A stretch of 64,000 nt of DNA from Burkholderiaceae bacterium (lineage in GTDB: Bacteria > Pseudomonadota > Gammaproteobacteria > Burkholderiales > Burkholderiaceae_C). Of this stretch, positions 1-8,254 are shown piece after piece. The notes beneath the pieces were generated by a model. The model made no database searches and was not told where the DNA came from. It worked only from the letters and a program-made list of their open reading frames with translations. The DNA is taken from positions 1 to 64,000 of the forward strand of contig JACKLO010000007.1 of the NCBI GenBank assembly GCA_024235915.1, given 5' to 3'. The translations under genes were made by a program, and so were the position numbers. Each line of letters begins with the position of its first letter. Position 1 is the first letter of the stretch.

Positions 1-15
1 TAAGGAGTACGACAC

Positions 16-1863
16 ATGTCCTGGGCTGGAAAAATCCTCCGCGTCGACCTCACGGCCGGCACCGTCAAGAGCGAACCGCTGAACATGGGCTGGGCCAGGG
101 AGTATCTGGGCTCCCGCGGCCTCGGCTCCAAGTACCTGGTCGAGGAGGTTGACCCCAAGGTCGACCCGCTGTCGCCGGCCAACAAGATCATCTGGGCCAC
201 CGGCCCGCTGACCGGCACCATGGCCTCCACCGGCGGCCGCTACACCGTGATCACCAAGGGCCCGCTGACCGGCGCCATTGCCTGCTCCAACTCCGGCGGC
301 TACTGGGGCGCCGAGCTGAAGATGGCGGGCTGGGACATGGTGATCTTCGAAGGCAAGAGCGCGAAGCCCGTGTACCTGTACGTCAACGACGACGTGGCCG
401 AGTTGCGTGATGCGTCGCACCTGTGGGGCGGCACGGTGTGGCACACCGAGGAAACGCTGAAGAAGGACCACCAGGACCCGCTGCTGCGCATCTCCAGCAT
501 CGGCGGCGCCGGTGAGAACCAGGTGCTGTTCGCCGCCGTCGTCAACGACCTGCACCGCGCGGCCGGCCGCTCCGGCGTCGGTGCCGTGATGGGCAGCAAG
601 AACCTCAAGGCCGTGGCCGTGCGCGGCACCAAGGGCGTCGGGAACATCAAGGACCCGAAGGCCTTCATGCAGGTCACGATGGAGAAGAAGAAGATCCTCG
701 CCGACAACGCGGTCACCGGCCAGGGCCTGCCCACCTACGGCACCCAGGTGCTGATGAACGTGATCAACGAGATGGGTGCGCTGCCCACGCGCAACCACAA
801 GGACGTGGCCTTCGAAGGTGCGAAGGATATCTCCGCCGAGGCCATGGCCACCCCGCGGCCCACCGACGGCAAGAAGCCGCTGGTGACCAACCAGGCCTGC
901 TTCGGCTGCACCATCGCCTGCGGGCGCATCCAGAAGATCGACCAGGGCCACTTCACGGTGGAGAACAAGCCGCAGTACTGGGGCGCCAGTGGCGGCCTGG
1001 AGTACGAGGCGGCCTGGGCGCTGGGCGCGGCCAACGGCGTCAGCGACCTCGACGCGCTGCAGTACGCCAACGTGCTGTGCAACGAGCACGGCATGGACCC
1101 CATCAGCTTCGGCGCCACCGTGGGCGCGGTGATGGAGCTCTACGAGATGGGTGTGCTCACGCAGGAGCAGATCGGCATCGACGCCAAGTTCGGCAGCGCG
1201 CAGGCGCTGGCGCACTTTGCCGAGATCACCGCCAAGGGCGAGGGCTTCGGCAAGGAGATCGGCCAGGGCAGCAAGCGGCTGTGCACCAAGTACGGCCACC
1301 CCGAGCTGAGCATGAGCGTCAAGGGCCAGGAGTTCCCGGCCTACGACAGCCGCGGCATCCAGGGCATGGGCCTCACCTACGCCACCAGCAACCGCGGCGC
1401 CTGCCACCTGCGCAGCTACACCGTGGCCTCCGAGGTGCTGGGCATCCCGGTGAAGACCGACCCGCTGACGGCCGAAGGCAAGCCGGAACTGGTGATCGCG
1501 TTCCAGGACGCCACCGCGGCCTACGACTCGTCGGGCCTGTGCATCTTCACCACCTTCGCCTGGGGTCTGCCGGAACTGGCGGACCAGTTGCGCCCGGCCA
1601 TCGGCGAGGAGTTCACGCTGGAGAACGTGGCCAAGATCGGCGAGCGCATCTGGAACATGGAGCGCGACTTCAACAACCGCGCCGGTTTCACCGCCAAGGA
1701 CGACAACCTGCCGCCGCGCCTGCTCAACGAGCCGGCCAAGACCGGCCCGGCCAAGGGCCTGGTCAACAAGCTGCCGGAGATGCTGCCGAAGTACTACGCC
1801 GCCCGCGGCTGGGACGAGAACGGGCAGCTCAAGGCCGACACGCGCACGCGCCTGGGTCTGTGA
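16..1863 (+). CDS. aorB: Tungsten-containing aldehyde:ferredoxin oxidoreductase, catalytic subunit (AorB-like)
   Basis: This 615-aa protein matches the AOR family, which oxidises aldehydes to carboxylic acids (or the reverse) with a tungsten bis-pyranopterin and one [4Fe-4S] cluster. It opens with MSWAGKILRVDLT and carries the AOR N-terminal stretch GPLTGTMASTGGRY. The expected cluster cysteines are visible at C295, C298 and C302 (CFGCTIAC), with a distant C509 (GLCIF). The ATG at 16 has AAGGAG at 2-7. A TAA at 1-3 may be the stop of an upstream gene, probably the ferredoxin-like aorA seen in the Aromatoleum-type operon. The following FAD/NADH oxidoreductase and MoaD-like genes fit that NAD-linked type. 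Family and cofactor are secure; the aldehyde range is unknown. Confidence 0.93.
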   Translation: MSWAGKILRVDLTAGTVKSEPLNMGWAREYLGSRGLGSKYLVEEVDPKVDPLSPANKIIWATGPLTGTMASTGGRYTVITKGPLTGAIACSNSGGYWGAELKMAGWDMVIFEGKSAKPVYLYVNDDVAELRDASHLWGGTVWHTEETLKKDHQDPLLRISSIGGAGENQVLFAAVVNDLHRAAGRSGVGAVMGSKNLKAVAVRGTKGVGNIKDPKAFMQVTMEKKKILADNAVTGQGLPTYGTQVLMNVINEMGALPTRNHKDVAFEGAKDISAEAMATPRPTDGKKPLVTNQACFGCTIACGRIQKIDQGHFTVENKPQYWGASGGLEYEAAWALGAANGVSDLDALQYANVLCNEHGMDPISFGATVGAVMELYEMGVLTQEQIGIDAKFGSAQALAHFAEITAKGEGFGKEIGQGSKRLCTKYGHPELSMSVKGQEFPAYDSRGIQGMGLTYATSNRGACHLRSYTVASEVLGIPVKTDPLTAEGKPELVIAFQDATAAYDSSGLCIFTTFAWGLPELADQLRPAIGEEFTLENVAKIGERIWNMERDFNNRAGFTAKDDNLPPRLLNEPAKTGPAKGLVNKLPEMLPKYYAARGWDENGQLKADTRTRLGL

Positions 1864-1891
1864 TGGGCCTGTGATGGGCCATTGATGGGCC
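1861..1891 (+). repeat. Three tandem copies of TGATGGGCC after aorB
   Basis: TGATGGGCC occurs at 1861-1869, 1872-1880 and 1883-1891, an exact 11-bp period. The first copy contains the aorB stop codon. A fourth, diverged unit (TGATCGCCC) follows at about 1893. This looks like a short slipped-strand duplication rather than a binding-site array, and no function is evident. Confidence 0.7.
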
Positions 1892-1915
1892 CTGATCGCC
1901 CATTGCGCAACGGAC

Positions 1916-1941
1916 AGGGGCGGTTCACGGACCGCCCCTTT
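1916..1941 (+). terminator. Intrinsic terminator or attenuator between aorB and aorC
   Basis: AGGGGCGGT and ACCGCCCCT form a 9-bp stem around the loop TCACGG, followed by a short T run. It lies 53 bp after the aorB stop and 20 bp before the aorC ATG, inside what otherwise looks like one operon. It may therefore reduce rather than end transcription, giving more catalytic subunit than reductase. The T run is short (TTT), so termination is probably partial. Confidence 0.6.
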
Positions 1942-1961
1942 GTCATCCTGAAGAGGACGCC

Positions 1962-3302
1962 ATGAGACACATCATCCTCGGCGCCGGCCCGGCCGGTGTC
2001 ATCGCCGCCGAGACGATCCGCAAGCACGCACCCAACGACGAGATCTACCTGGTCGGCGACGAGCCGGAAGCGCCGTATTCGCGCATGGCGATCCCCTACC
2101 TGCTGATCGGCAACGTCCAGGAAAGTGGCACCCACCTGCGCCACAGCGGCGACCATTTCCAGCGCCTGCGCATCGAGCTCAAGCGCAATCGCGCCGTGAA
2201 GGTGGACACCACCGCCAGGACGGTGACCATGGACGACGGCAGCGCGCACGCCTACGACCGGCTGCTGATCGCCACGGGTTCCAGCCCGGCGACGCCGCCG
2301 ATCCCGGGCATCGCGGGCGCCGGCGTGCACGCGTGCTGGACCCTGGCCGACGCGCGCGCCATCATGGCGCTGGCCAAGCCGGGCTCCCGCGTGATCCAGA
2401 TGGGCGCCGGCTTCATCGGCTGCATCATCATGGAAGCGTTGGCCACGCGCGGCGTCAAGCTCAGCGTCGTGGAGATGGGCGACCGCATGGTGCCGCGCAT
2501 GATGGGCCCGGTGGCCGGCGGCATGATCAAGCACTGGTGCGAGCAGAAGCACGTGTCGGTGCACACCAGCGCCAAGGTCGAAGCCATCGAACGGCCCGGC
2601 AGCGAAGCGCCCGGTGTGCTGAACAAGCTGGCGCAAGCCGTCGGCTTGGGCGGCGGTGGCAAGGCACACGAGGCGCCGATGCTGGTGAAGCTGTCGACCG
2701 GGCAGGTGCTGCCGGCCGACCTGGTGATCAGCGCCACCGGCGTCAAGCCCAACATCGGTTTCCTGAAGGACAGTGGCGTCAAGTGCCTGGTCGGTGTGCT
2801 GACCGACGAACACCTGCAGACCAGCGCCCCTGACGTCTATGCCGCCGGGGATTGCGCCGAGGCCTTCGACAAGGTCAGCGGCAGGACCATCGTCAGCGCC
2901 ATCCAGCCCAATGCCGCCGAGCAGGCCCGCGTGGCCGCGTTGAACATGGTGGGTCAGAAGGCGGAGCTGCGCGGCGTCACGCAGATCAACGTGCTCGACA
3001 CCCTGGGGCTCATCAGCGCCAGCTTCGGCAACTGGGAAGGCGTGCCCGGTGGGCAGCAGGTGGAACTCACCGACCGCGACGGCTGGCGTCACCTGAGCCT
3101 GCAGTTCGGCGACGACACGCTGGTGGGCTGCAACGCCATCGGCTGGACGGAGCACGTGGGCGTGATGCGCGGCCTGGTCGAAGGTGCCGTGCGCCTGGGG
3201 CCGTGGAAGGAGAAGCTGATGGCCGACCCGACGCTGCTGATGGAAGCCTACCTGGACCGGGCGCAGGCGCAGTCGCAGTTCGCCCACGTGCTGTCCGCGT
3301 GA
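1962..3302 (+). CDS. aorC: NAD(P)H/FAD-dependent oxidoreductase subunit of the AOR complex (AorC-like)
   Basis: This 446-aa pyridine-nucleotide disulfide oxidoreductase-like flavoprotein has an N-terminal FAD dinucleotide fold (ILGAGPAGVIAAE, about residues 4-16). A second nucleotide fold (QMGAGFIGCIIMEA, about 147-160) should bind NAD(H). A C-terminal FAD motif (VYAAGDCAEAFDK) is near residue 290. No CxxxxC redox disulfide is visible, so it resembles NADH:ferredoxin or rubredoxin reductases. In the Aromatoleum AOR the equivalent subunit lets the enzyme use NAD+ and H2 as redox partners, and its position after aorB supports that role here. The start is set by GAGGA five bases upstream of the ATG. 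Confidence 0.87.
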   Translation: MRHIILGAGPAGVIAAETIRKHAPNDEIYLVGDEPEAPYSRMAIPYLLIGNVQESGTHLRHSGDHFQRLRIELKRNRAVKVDTTARTVTMDDGSAHAYDRLLIATGSSPATPPIPGIAGAGVHACWTLADARAIMALAKPGSRVIQMGAGFIGCIIMEALATRGVKLSVVEMGDRMVPRMMGPVAGGMIKHWCEQKHVSVHTSAKVEAIERPGSEAPGVLNKLAQAVGLGGGGKAHEAPMLVKLSTGQVLPADLVISATGVKPNIGFLKDSGVKCLVGVLTDEHLQTSAPDVYAAGDCAEAFDKVSGRTIVSAIQPNAAEQARVAALNMVGQKAELRGVTQINVLDTLGLISASFGNWEGVPGGQQVELTDRDGWRHLSLQFGDDTLVGCNAIGWTEHVGVMRGLVEGAVRLGPWKEKLMADPTLLMEAYLDRAQAQSQFAHVLSA

Positions 3303-3311
3303 CGTCAGCGC

Positions 3312-3566
3312 ATGCAGATCACCTTCAAGCTCTATGCCAGCCTGGGTGAACACCTGCCGGCCGACCGCCGGCAGGGGAACCAGATGCCGCTGGAGGTGGT
3401 GCCCGGGGCGTCCATCGCCGAGATCATCGCGCCCTTCAACCTGCCGATGAAGCTGGTGCACCTGGTGCTGGTCAACGGCGTCTTCGTGCCGCCGGAAGAG
3501 CGTGCCACGCGCACGCTGGCCGACGGCGACGTGCTCGCCATCTGGCCGCCCATTGCGGGTGGGTGA
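3312..3566 (+). CDS. aorD: MoaD/ThiS-family sulfur carrier (AorD-like)
   Basis: This 84-aa beta-grasp protein ends in PPIAGG, the diglycine tail that MoaD/ThiS proteins need for adenylation and thiocarboxylation. Family members donate sulfur for pterin dithiolene synthesis. Dedicated MoaD copies are common in tungsten AOR operons and presumably serve tungstopterin supply. The gene starts 9 bp after aorC stops, without a strong ribosome site of its own, which suggests translational coupling. A palindrome begins directly at the base after its TGA. Confidence 0.85.
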   Translation: MQITFKLYASLGEHLPADRRQGNQMPLEVVPGASIAEIIAPFNLPMKLVHLVLVNGVFVPPEERATRTLADGDVLAIWPPIAGG

Positions 3567-3608
3567 GTCAGGACGATGAACAGTCCTGCGGACTGTTCAT
3601 CGCCTGAC
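3567..3608 (+). repeat. Stop-abutting palindrome, copy 1
   Basis: A 20-nt arm (3567-3586) and a 19-nt arm (3590-3608) are complementary except for one bulged A at about 3573. The loop is TGC. Inner arms are GATGAACAGTCC and GGACTGTTCATC. The element starts at the base after the aorD stop. It shares its outline with elements at 3937-3977 and 42416-42458: CAGGAC, variable arm, ACAG, TGCGGA, complementary arm, GCCTG. It could act as a transcript 3' end, but no T run follows. Confidence 0.85.
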
Positions 3609-3935
3609 GCCGGCCGAGCGCTGCGAGCCGTGGATACTCAAGCACACTACGAGCCGAGTTCCACCGCGAGCAGGGCATCACCGAAGCCGACTGGCTGCAG
3701 CTGCTGCCGCGTGCGGTGCAGGGCCATGCGCTGAGCTTTGCGCCGAGGCGGGCCACGAGTCACCCTCGGTGCGGGTGGCCTGCATCTGCACTGGACGGTG
3801 ATGCCTCCACGCCAGATCGCCCTGGTGCGCCTGCCGCGCCTGGCGGTGCACTACCGCTTCGACAACGTCGACGATGCCGAGCGGCATGCGTTCATGAAGC
3901 GCTTCGACCTCACCATCCAGCGCGGCGGGGGCTGA
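3604..3935 (+). pseudogene. Decayed conserved hypothetical gene with two frameshifts
   Basis: Three consecutive reading frames give one plausible protein: LTPAERCEPWILKHT (from 3604), then RAEFHREQGITEADWLQLL and SFAP (about 3650-3745), then RVTLGAGGLHLHW to the end FMKRFDLTIQRGGG (about 3756-3935). Each junction shifts by one base. The last piece could still be made from the ATG at 3738 (65 aa) but would lack the N-terminal half. I do not recognise a functional family. The start is uncertain because palindrome copy 1 overlaps it. A sequencing error is possible, but two independent shifts in 150 bp favour true decay. Confidence 0.6.
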
Positions 3936-3936
3936 A

Positions 3937-3977
3937 GCAGGACTGAAGACAGTCCCTGCGGACTGTCTTCAGCCTGC
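3937..3977 (+). repeat. Stop-abutting palindrome, copy 2
   Basis: GCAGG(A)CTGAAGACAGTCC pairs with GGACTGTCTTCAGCCTGC around the loop CTGC. As in copy 1, one A is unpaired after the outer five base pairs. It begins one base after the TGA of the pseudogene (3933-3935). Compared with copy 1 the middle of the arm changes from GATGA to TGAAG, and the opposite arm changes to match. Confidence 0.85.
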
Positions 3978-4060
3978 CGAAGCGGTCGAGTTCACGTCGC
4001 GAGCAACTGGTGTGCAGTCGCTGCCGCGTCTGGAAACACCCGAGCACCCGTCGACAGTGC

Positions 4061-4094
4061 AAGAAAAGGGGCGCTGCCCACGCAGCGCCCCTTT
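4061..4094 (-). terminator. Intrinsic terminator of the M36 protease gene
   Basis: AAAGGGGCGCTGC (4065-4077) and GCAGCGCCCCTTT (4082-4094) form a perfect 13-bp stem with a four-base loop. On the minus strand it is followed by TTTTCTTG. It lies 24 bp beyond the stop of the M36 peptidase gene. Confidence 0.9.
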
Positions 4095-4117
4095 GGCAGA
4101 TGCCGACCGAAGCCGGC

Positions 4118-6790
4118 TCAGAAGAAGCTGAAGTACGCCACCGCGTTCTCGGCCGCAGGCAGGCGTACCGTCACCCGGCGGCAGGTGCCGGCCCAGGCAG
4201 CGTCCGTGGCCCAGTTGGCCTGCACCATGTCGCCCGAGCGCTTGACACCACCGACAGCCAGCGGCGCCTCGTTCTTCGCTTCCAGTGTCGTGCAGTCCAC
4301 CGGCTGGCTGTCGATCGGCGGCAGGCCGCTGACGCCGGAGACGGTGAACTTCACCGGCACCTTGGAACCACCCTTGATGGCGTTGAGCAGCGGGGCGGGG
4401 CGCACCGGTGCCTTGAAGCCGCCGAAGGTGGCCGCCGTGCACTCGGCCGGCAGGTCGAAGGCCTCGACGCCGTCGCTGCGGTTGTTCGAGCTGCCCTGGC
4501 TGGCGCTGAAGCCCAGGCCACGCTTGGCGAAGCCGCGCCAGATCTCGCACTGGTTGGCGCCGCCGGTGAGCGCCACGTCGGCCGCCAGGATGGCATTGCG
4601 GCCGTCGACGAAGCCCGGTTGGCAGGGCTGGAACTTCATGCCGTCCATCACCAGCTGGAAGGCCAGGGTGTTGCCACCCGCCTGCCAGCCCTGGTGCAGG
4701 TTGGCGTTGTAGCCGTAACGGTCCACCAGGTTCCAGTACACCTCCCAGAGCATCGTGTTCCACACATAGCCGATGCCGTGCGGCTGGCTGATGTTGACGG
4801 TGTCGGCCACCGACGCATAGGTGGACGGGTTGACCGCCATGTCGGTGCTGTACGGCGTCGGGCGGATGCCCGAGCCGGTGGGTGCCTCGAAGCTCAGGTA
4901 GGTGCCCACACCACGCGCGGTCAGGCGGGTGTCGGTCGGGTGCGTGGTCAGCGTCATGCCGAACCAGTCGCTCCAGCCTTCACCCATCTGCTCGGCATTG
5001 CCCAGGCAGGACGCGGTGCCCGGGCCACCCGTCAGGCGGTTGGAGATGCCGTGGCCATACTCGTGCGCGATGACGCCGGCGTCGAGGTCGGAATCGCGGT
5101 CGGGCGCACCGCCGGAGCCGTCGGCGATCGACACCGACAACGGCAGGTTGGCCTTGAACAGGTTGCCGTCGGCCAGGCTGATCATCACCGAGGGAATGGT
5201 GATGCTGTTGTCCGTGCCACCCATCGCCGTGGGCGCGCCATCCACGTTGTTGACGACGATGGCGATCTTGGCGCCGGCGTTCTGCGCGTTCTTGACCTTG
5301 ACGGTGAAGTTGCAGTTGCCGCGGTCCATCATCGGGATCGCACCCGCCGGCACCGAATACGGCTCGCAGCCGTCCGTCGCGGACGCACCGGCGCCATCAT
5401 TGATGAACACGACCGGGCCGCTGAGCGGGCCGGTGGCGGTGGCGATGGCTTCGCCGAAACCGGCTTGCGGCGCGCCGTAGACGCCGGCGATCGGTGACGG
5501 TGCCTCCACGGTCACCGGGTTCGGTGCCGCGGTGCGCCACTCGAACATCTGCATGCGCGGGCGGTTGCCGTCGCTGCTGGTACCGAAGTTCGCGTTGTTG
5601 CGGCCGCTGCCGTCCTGGGCTTCGGCACGCACGTCATCGTTGCCGGCGCCGCCATTGCCGTAGTTGTTGACCTGGAAGTTGCCCGAACTTTCGTTGAAGC
5701 CGTAGACGTAGGTGATGTCGTGGACGATGTTGTTCCAGTAGAACAGGTTGGTCACGAACGCCGGCTGCGAGAGCACCGGCGCCTGGTCCAGTGCCAGCGG
5801 GAAGTCGAAGACCAGCGAGGCGCCGCCGTCGGGGCTCGAGCCGGGGTCGGCCACGTTGTTGGCGTCCCGGTCGGCATAGGCGTGAACGTTGTTGCCGCGC
5901 GTGATCGTGAACTCCGGCCCCGGCGCGGCATTGGTGTCGTGCCAGCCGAACGGCGAAGCCAGCGGGTTGGCGGCGTTGTTGACCAGCACGCGGTCGCCGT
6001 CCGACGGGCTTTCCAGCGGCGCCGGGAAGACGCGGTAGGTGGCACCGTCTGTGGCCGGGAACGTGGTCACGGGGGCCATGACCGGCTTGTCCGTTTTTGG
6101 TCGTCCGATGGCCAGGCCGGTGGAATGCGCCGAATCCTCGACCACGCGGTTCTCGCGCCCCAGCAGCGTGCCGGTCTGGGCATCGACGAAGGCGGTCCAC
6201 CAGTCCGAGCCCTTGGCGGCCTCGATCTCGACGGCCCAGGCCAGGCGCAGGCCGCCGTTGGCCACCGGCAGCCAGACCAGCTTGGCCTCGATCGGGCGTG
6301 CCGCGATGCCGGCCTTGGACACCGTCTGCGCGTCACTCACGCCGCCCTTGCGCGACAGCACCTTGGCGGCGCGCGGCGCGGGCATGCCCAGGTGGCGGGC
6401 GGCGGCAGCCACGGCCTGCAGGCCCGTCAAGCGCCCCTGCACCGTCTGGCCACGGGTGGCCGCGACGACGTTGGGCACGAAGCGGCTGCCGGCATGGAGC
6501 ACTTCGCCGCTGGGCATCAGGTTGACGTTGGCGATGGCGCCCCAGACCTCGATGCCGCGGTGGACCTGCTGCAGGTAGACGTGGGTGACACCGTTGTGGG
6601 CGCTGTAGACCGCGCTGCTGGTGGCAGCCTCTCGCACGTCGGTGGCCGCCAGGCCGAACTGCTGCGTGGAGCGCTGAAGGTGTGTCAGCGCGGCTTGGGA
6701 CGCTGCCGCGTTGGCGGCCGGTGCCTGCGCCGAGGCGGCCAGGCTCGTCAGTGCGCTCGCCACGGCGAGCGCCAGGATTCGTTTCTGCAT
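4118..6790 (-). CDS. Secreted M36 family (fungalysin-type) zinc metalloprotease
   Basis: This 890-aa preproprotein starts with a clear signal peptide (MQKRILALAVASALTSLAASAQA). An FTP/PepSY-like propeptide (about 30-210) precedes the catalytic region. A protease-associated (PA) domain appears to be inserted at about 430-550 (PYSVPAGAIPMMDRGNCNF). The zinc site HEYGH is at residues 576-580, and the second-helix motif GEGWSDW near 603 supplies the third ligand. The C-terminal 100 residues form an extra domain with several cysteines. M36 enzymes are autoprocessed endopeptidases that degrade external protein. The gene is monocistronic with its own terminator. Confidence 0.93.
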   Translation of the reverse strand: MQKRILALAVASALTSLAASAQAPAANAAASQAALTHLQRSTQQFGLAATDVREAATSSAVYSAHNGVTHVYLQQVHRGIEVWGAIANVNLMPSGEVLHAGSRFVPNVVAATRGQTVQGRLTGLQAVAAAARHLGMPAPRAAKVLSRKGGVSDAQTVSKAGIAARPIEAKLVWLPVANGGLRLAWAVEIEAAKGSDWWTAFVDAQTGTLLGRENRVVEDSAHSTGLAIGRPKTDKPVMAPVTTFPATDGATYRVFPAPLESPSDGDRVLVNNAANPLASPFGWHDTNAAPGPEFTITRGNNVHAYADRDANNVADPGSSPDGGASLVFDFPLALDQAPVLSQPAFVTNLFYWNNIVHDITYVYGFNESSGNFQVNNYGNGGAGNDDVRAEAQDGSGRNNANFGTSSDGNRPRMQMFEWRTAAPNPVTVEAPSPIAGVYGAPQAGFGEAIATATGPLSGPVVFINDGAGASATDGCEPYSVPAGAIPMMDRGNCNFTVKVKNAQNAGAKIAIVVNNVDGAPTAMGGTDNSITIPSVMISLADGNLFKANLPLSVSIADGSGGAPDRDSDLDAGVIAHEYGHGISNRLTGGPGTASCLGNAEQMGEGWSDWFGMTLTTHPTDTRLTARGVGTYLSFEAPTGSGIRPTPYSTDMAVNPSTYASVADTVNISQPHGIGYVWNTMLWEVYWNLVDRYGYNANLHQGWQAGGNTLAFQLVMDGMKFQPCQPGFVDGRNAILAADVALTGGANQCEIWRGFAKRGLGFSASQGSSNNRSDGVEAFDLPAECTAATFGGFKAPVRPAPLLNAIKGGSKVPVKFTVSGVSGLPPIDSQPVDCTTLEAKNEAPLAVGGVKRSGDMVQANWATDAAWAGTCRRVTVRLPAAENAVAYFSFF

Positions 6791-6922
6791 GGACGTTTCC
6801 TCGAAGGGCCGCCCTCATCGGGGCGGCGGAAGATCGGAATGGACCGTGCCCCGTGATGCGTGCACTGGGCACGCGTCACTCGCCGGTGTCAGGGCCTGCC
6901 GCTGGCTGCGGCACGCGGCCAG

Positions 6923-7486
6923 TCAGTCCTGGCGTCGGCGACGACGCAGCGTCAACGCCGCCAGCCCCAGGCCCCACAGCGCCCAGGTTTCCGGTTCTGG
7001 CACCGATGCCGTGATCTGGTAGCCGTAGAGGCCGCCCTCTTCGCTGAGCGAACCACCCACGGCCACGGTGTAGAAGCCGGTCACCGGGGCCACGAAGCTG
7101 CCGAACGGGTCACCCGCCGGGCCCGTCGGGATGCTCGCCGGGTTCTCGTCGTCGAAATAGTCGATGAAGCTCAGGCCGCCCCAATCGCCATAGCTCAGGA
7201 AATCTGCCGTGTCGGCCGACGTCAGGCCGCTGTAGATCGACAGGGCCGGGTCGAAACCGGCTTCGAGCCGGTCCACCTGCAGCGTGATGGTCGAGCCCGC
7301 GGTGGCGAACAGGCGCCAGAACTCGACACCGTCGCCATCGTCCATGAACCAGCTGAAACCGCCGGCGCTGCCGGTCTGCACCGCTGGCGGCGACAGGTCG
7401 CCTGCATACACGACCTCGGCCGCCTGCACTGACGCTGCCGTGGCGAACATCAGCGCCAGGGCGCCGGAAACACTGCTGATCTTCAA
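6923..7486 (-). CDS. PEP-CTERM sorting-signal exported protein
   Basis: The product (187 aa from a TTG at 7486) has a signal peptide (LALMFATAASVQAAE) and an Asp/Gly-rich extracellular domain. The C-terminus is canonical PEP-CTERM: VPEPETW, a hydrophobic helix and RRRRRQD. Such proteins are cleaved and anchored by an exosortase and are usually linked to exopolysaccharide or biofilm. No exosortase gene is in this window. GAGGAG lies six bases upstream of the TTG, which decides the start; an in-frame ATG at 7543 would put 19 extra residues before the signal peptide. The middle domain (FDPALSIYSGL) resembles pre-peptidase C-terminal/DVUA0089-type beta domains, which is inference. Confidence 0.85.
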   Translation of the reverse strand: MKISSVSGALALMFATAASVQAAEVVYAGDLSPPAVQTGSAGGFSWFMDDGDGVEFWRLFATAGSTITLQVDRLEAGFDPALSIYSGLTSADTADFLSYGDWGGLSFIDYFDDENPASIPTGPAGDPFGSFVAPVTGFYTVAVGGSLSEEGGLYGYQITASVPEPETWALWGLGLAALTLRRRRRQD

Positions 7487-7790
7487 GGGATGCTCCTCGT
7501 AGGTGACCACTGCGGACCAGGCGCTTCTGACGCTTGACCTCACGCAAACAACCGTATCACTTCATTGATCTTCAGCAAGCCCTGGCGGGTACCCTGCGCA
7601 GAAGTTCCGGAAGCCGAACCACTCACTTGAGGGGGTGTCGCGGCGTCTCCGAAGGGCACGCCGAGGCCTGCGAACCCGTGCAACGAGACAGGTGCGCAGG
7701 ACCGCGCCCGGCGGGATGCCGATCGGCCCGTCAGGTTGCTCGCGTTGGGGCTGCACCGTCGCCCCGCGCCGCAGCGGTATGCTGCGGGGC
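7487..7790. other. Divergent intergenic region, no gene seen
   Basis: About 300 bp separate the PEP-CTERM gene (leftward) from the Ser-rich protein gene (rightward). It should hold both promoters. No strong sigma-70 pair, hairpin or conserved RNA was found. Confidence 0.5.
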
Positions 7791-8246
7791 ATGACCCTGC
7801 GACACCACCCCTCCGCGTTCGCCGCCCTGATCTCGCTGGCCCTGTGTGCGCCGTGTCTGGCGGACAGCTTCGCGTCGTCCGCGTCCAGTGCAAGCTCCGC
7901 GTCGGTCGGCAGCCTGTCGGACTCGGTCGGTGGCTCCAGCGACGCCAGTTCCGGGCAGAAGACCGCGGCTGCCGGCGACTACCGGGTGCTGGCTGTGCGG
8001 CCCGTGGCCGGCGACCGCCAGGCCGTGGAACTGCAGGCGGTGGCGGAACCGGCGCGCCGCTTCACGCTGACGGTGCCGGTGGCGGCGGTAACCCTGGCGC
8101 CAGGTGAACTCGTGCAGGTGCAGGACCGGCCGTACGGCCTGGCATTCGCGCGCCGCGTGGCCGAACAAGCCGTGGCCGAACCCTTCTTCGTGGCGCTGGC
8201 CGACGATTGGCGGCACGACCTGGACCTGCGGCGCGTGACGCTCTGA
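7791..8246 (+). CDS. Exported Ser-rich protein of unknown function
   Basis: This 151-aa protein has a signal peptide (HHPSAFAALISLALCAPCLA) followed by a low-complexity Ser/Ala stretch (about residues 26-55). The C-terminal 95 residues form a beta-rich domain ending FFVALADDWRHDLDLRRV. A similar protein commonly sits just before DUF2145 genes in Burkholderiales, as here (next ATG 8 bp downstream). An in-frame ATG at 7779 is an alternative start; 7791 gives the better signal peptide. I know of no demonstrated function. Confidence 0.75.
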   Translation: MTLRHHPSAFAALISLALCAPCLADSFASSASSASSASVGSLSDSVGGSSDASSGQKTAAAGDYRVLAVRPVAGDRQAVELQAVAEPARRFTLTVPVAAVTLAPGELVQVQDRPYGLAFARRVAEQAVAEPFFVALADDWRHDLDLRRVTL

Positions 8247-8254
8247 GCCGCAGC

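Noticed and set aside
1861..1891. CRISPR-like repeats
   Set aside because: Units are 9 bp with 2-bp spacers, far below CRISPR dimensions, and no cas genes are present.
3567..3977. Integron attC-like interpretation of the palindromes
   Set aside because: The core RYYYAAC/GTTRRRY boxes are absent and no integrase is seen. The bulged A alone is not enough.
7583..7597. TGGCGGGTACCCTGC resembles a sigma-54 -24/-12 site (correct GG to GC spacing)
   Set aside because: It is over 190 bp from the next start, matches only the minimal positions, and has no enhancer-binding regulator nearby. Such matches are expected by chance.
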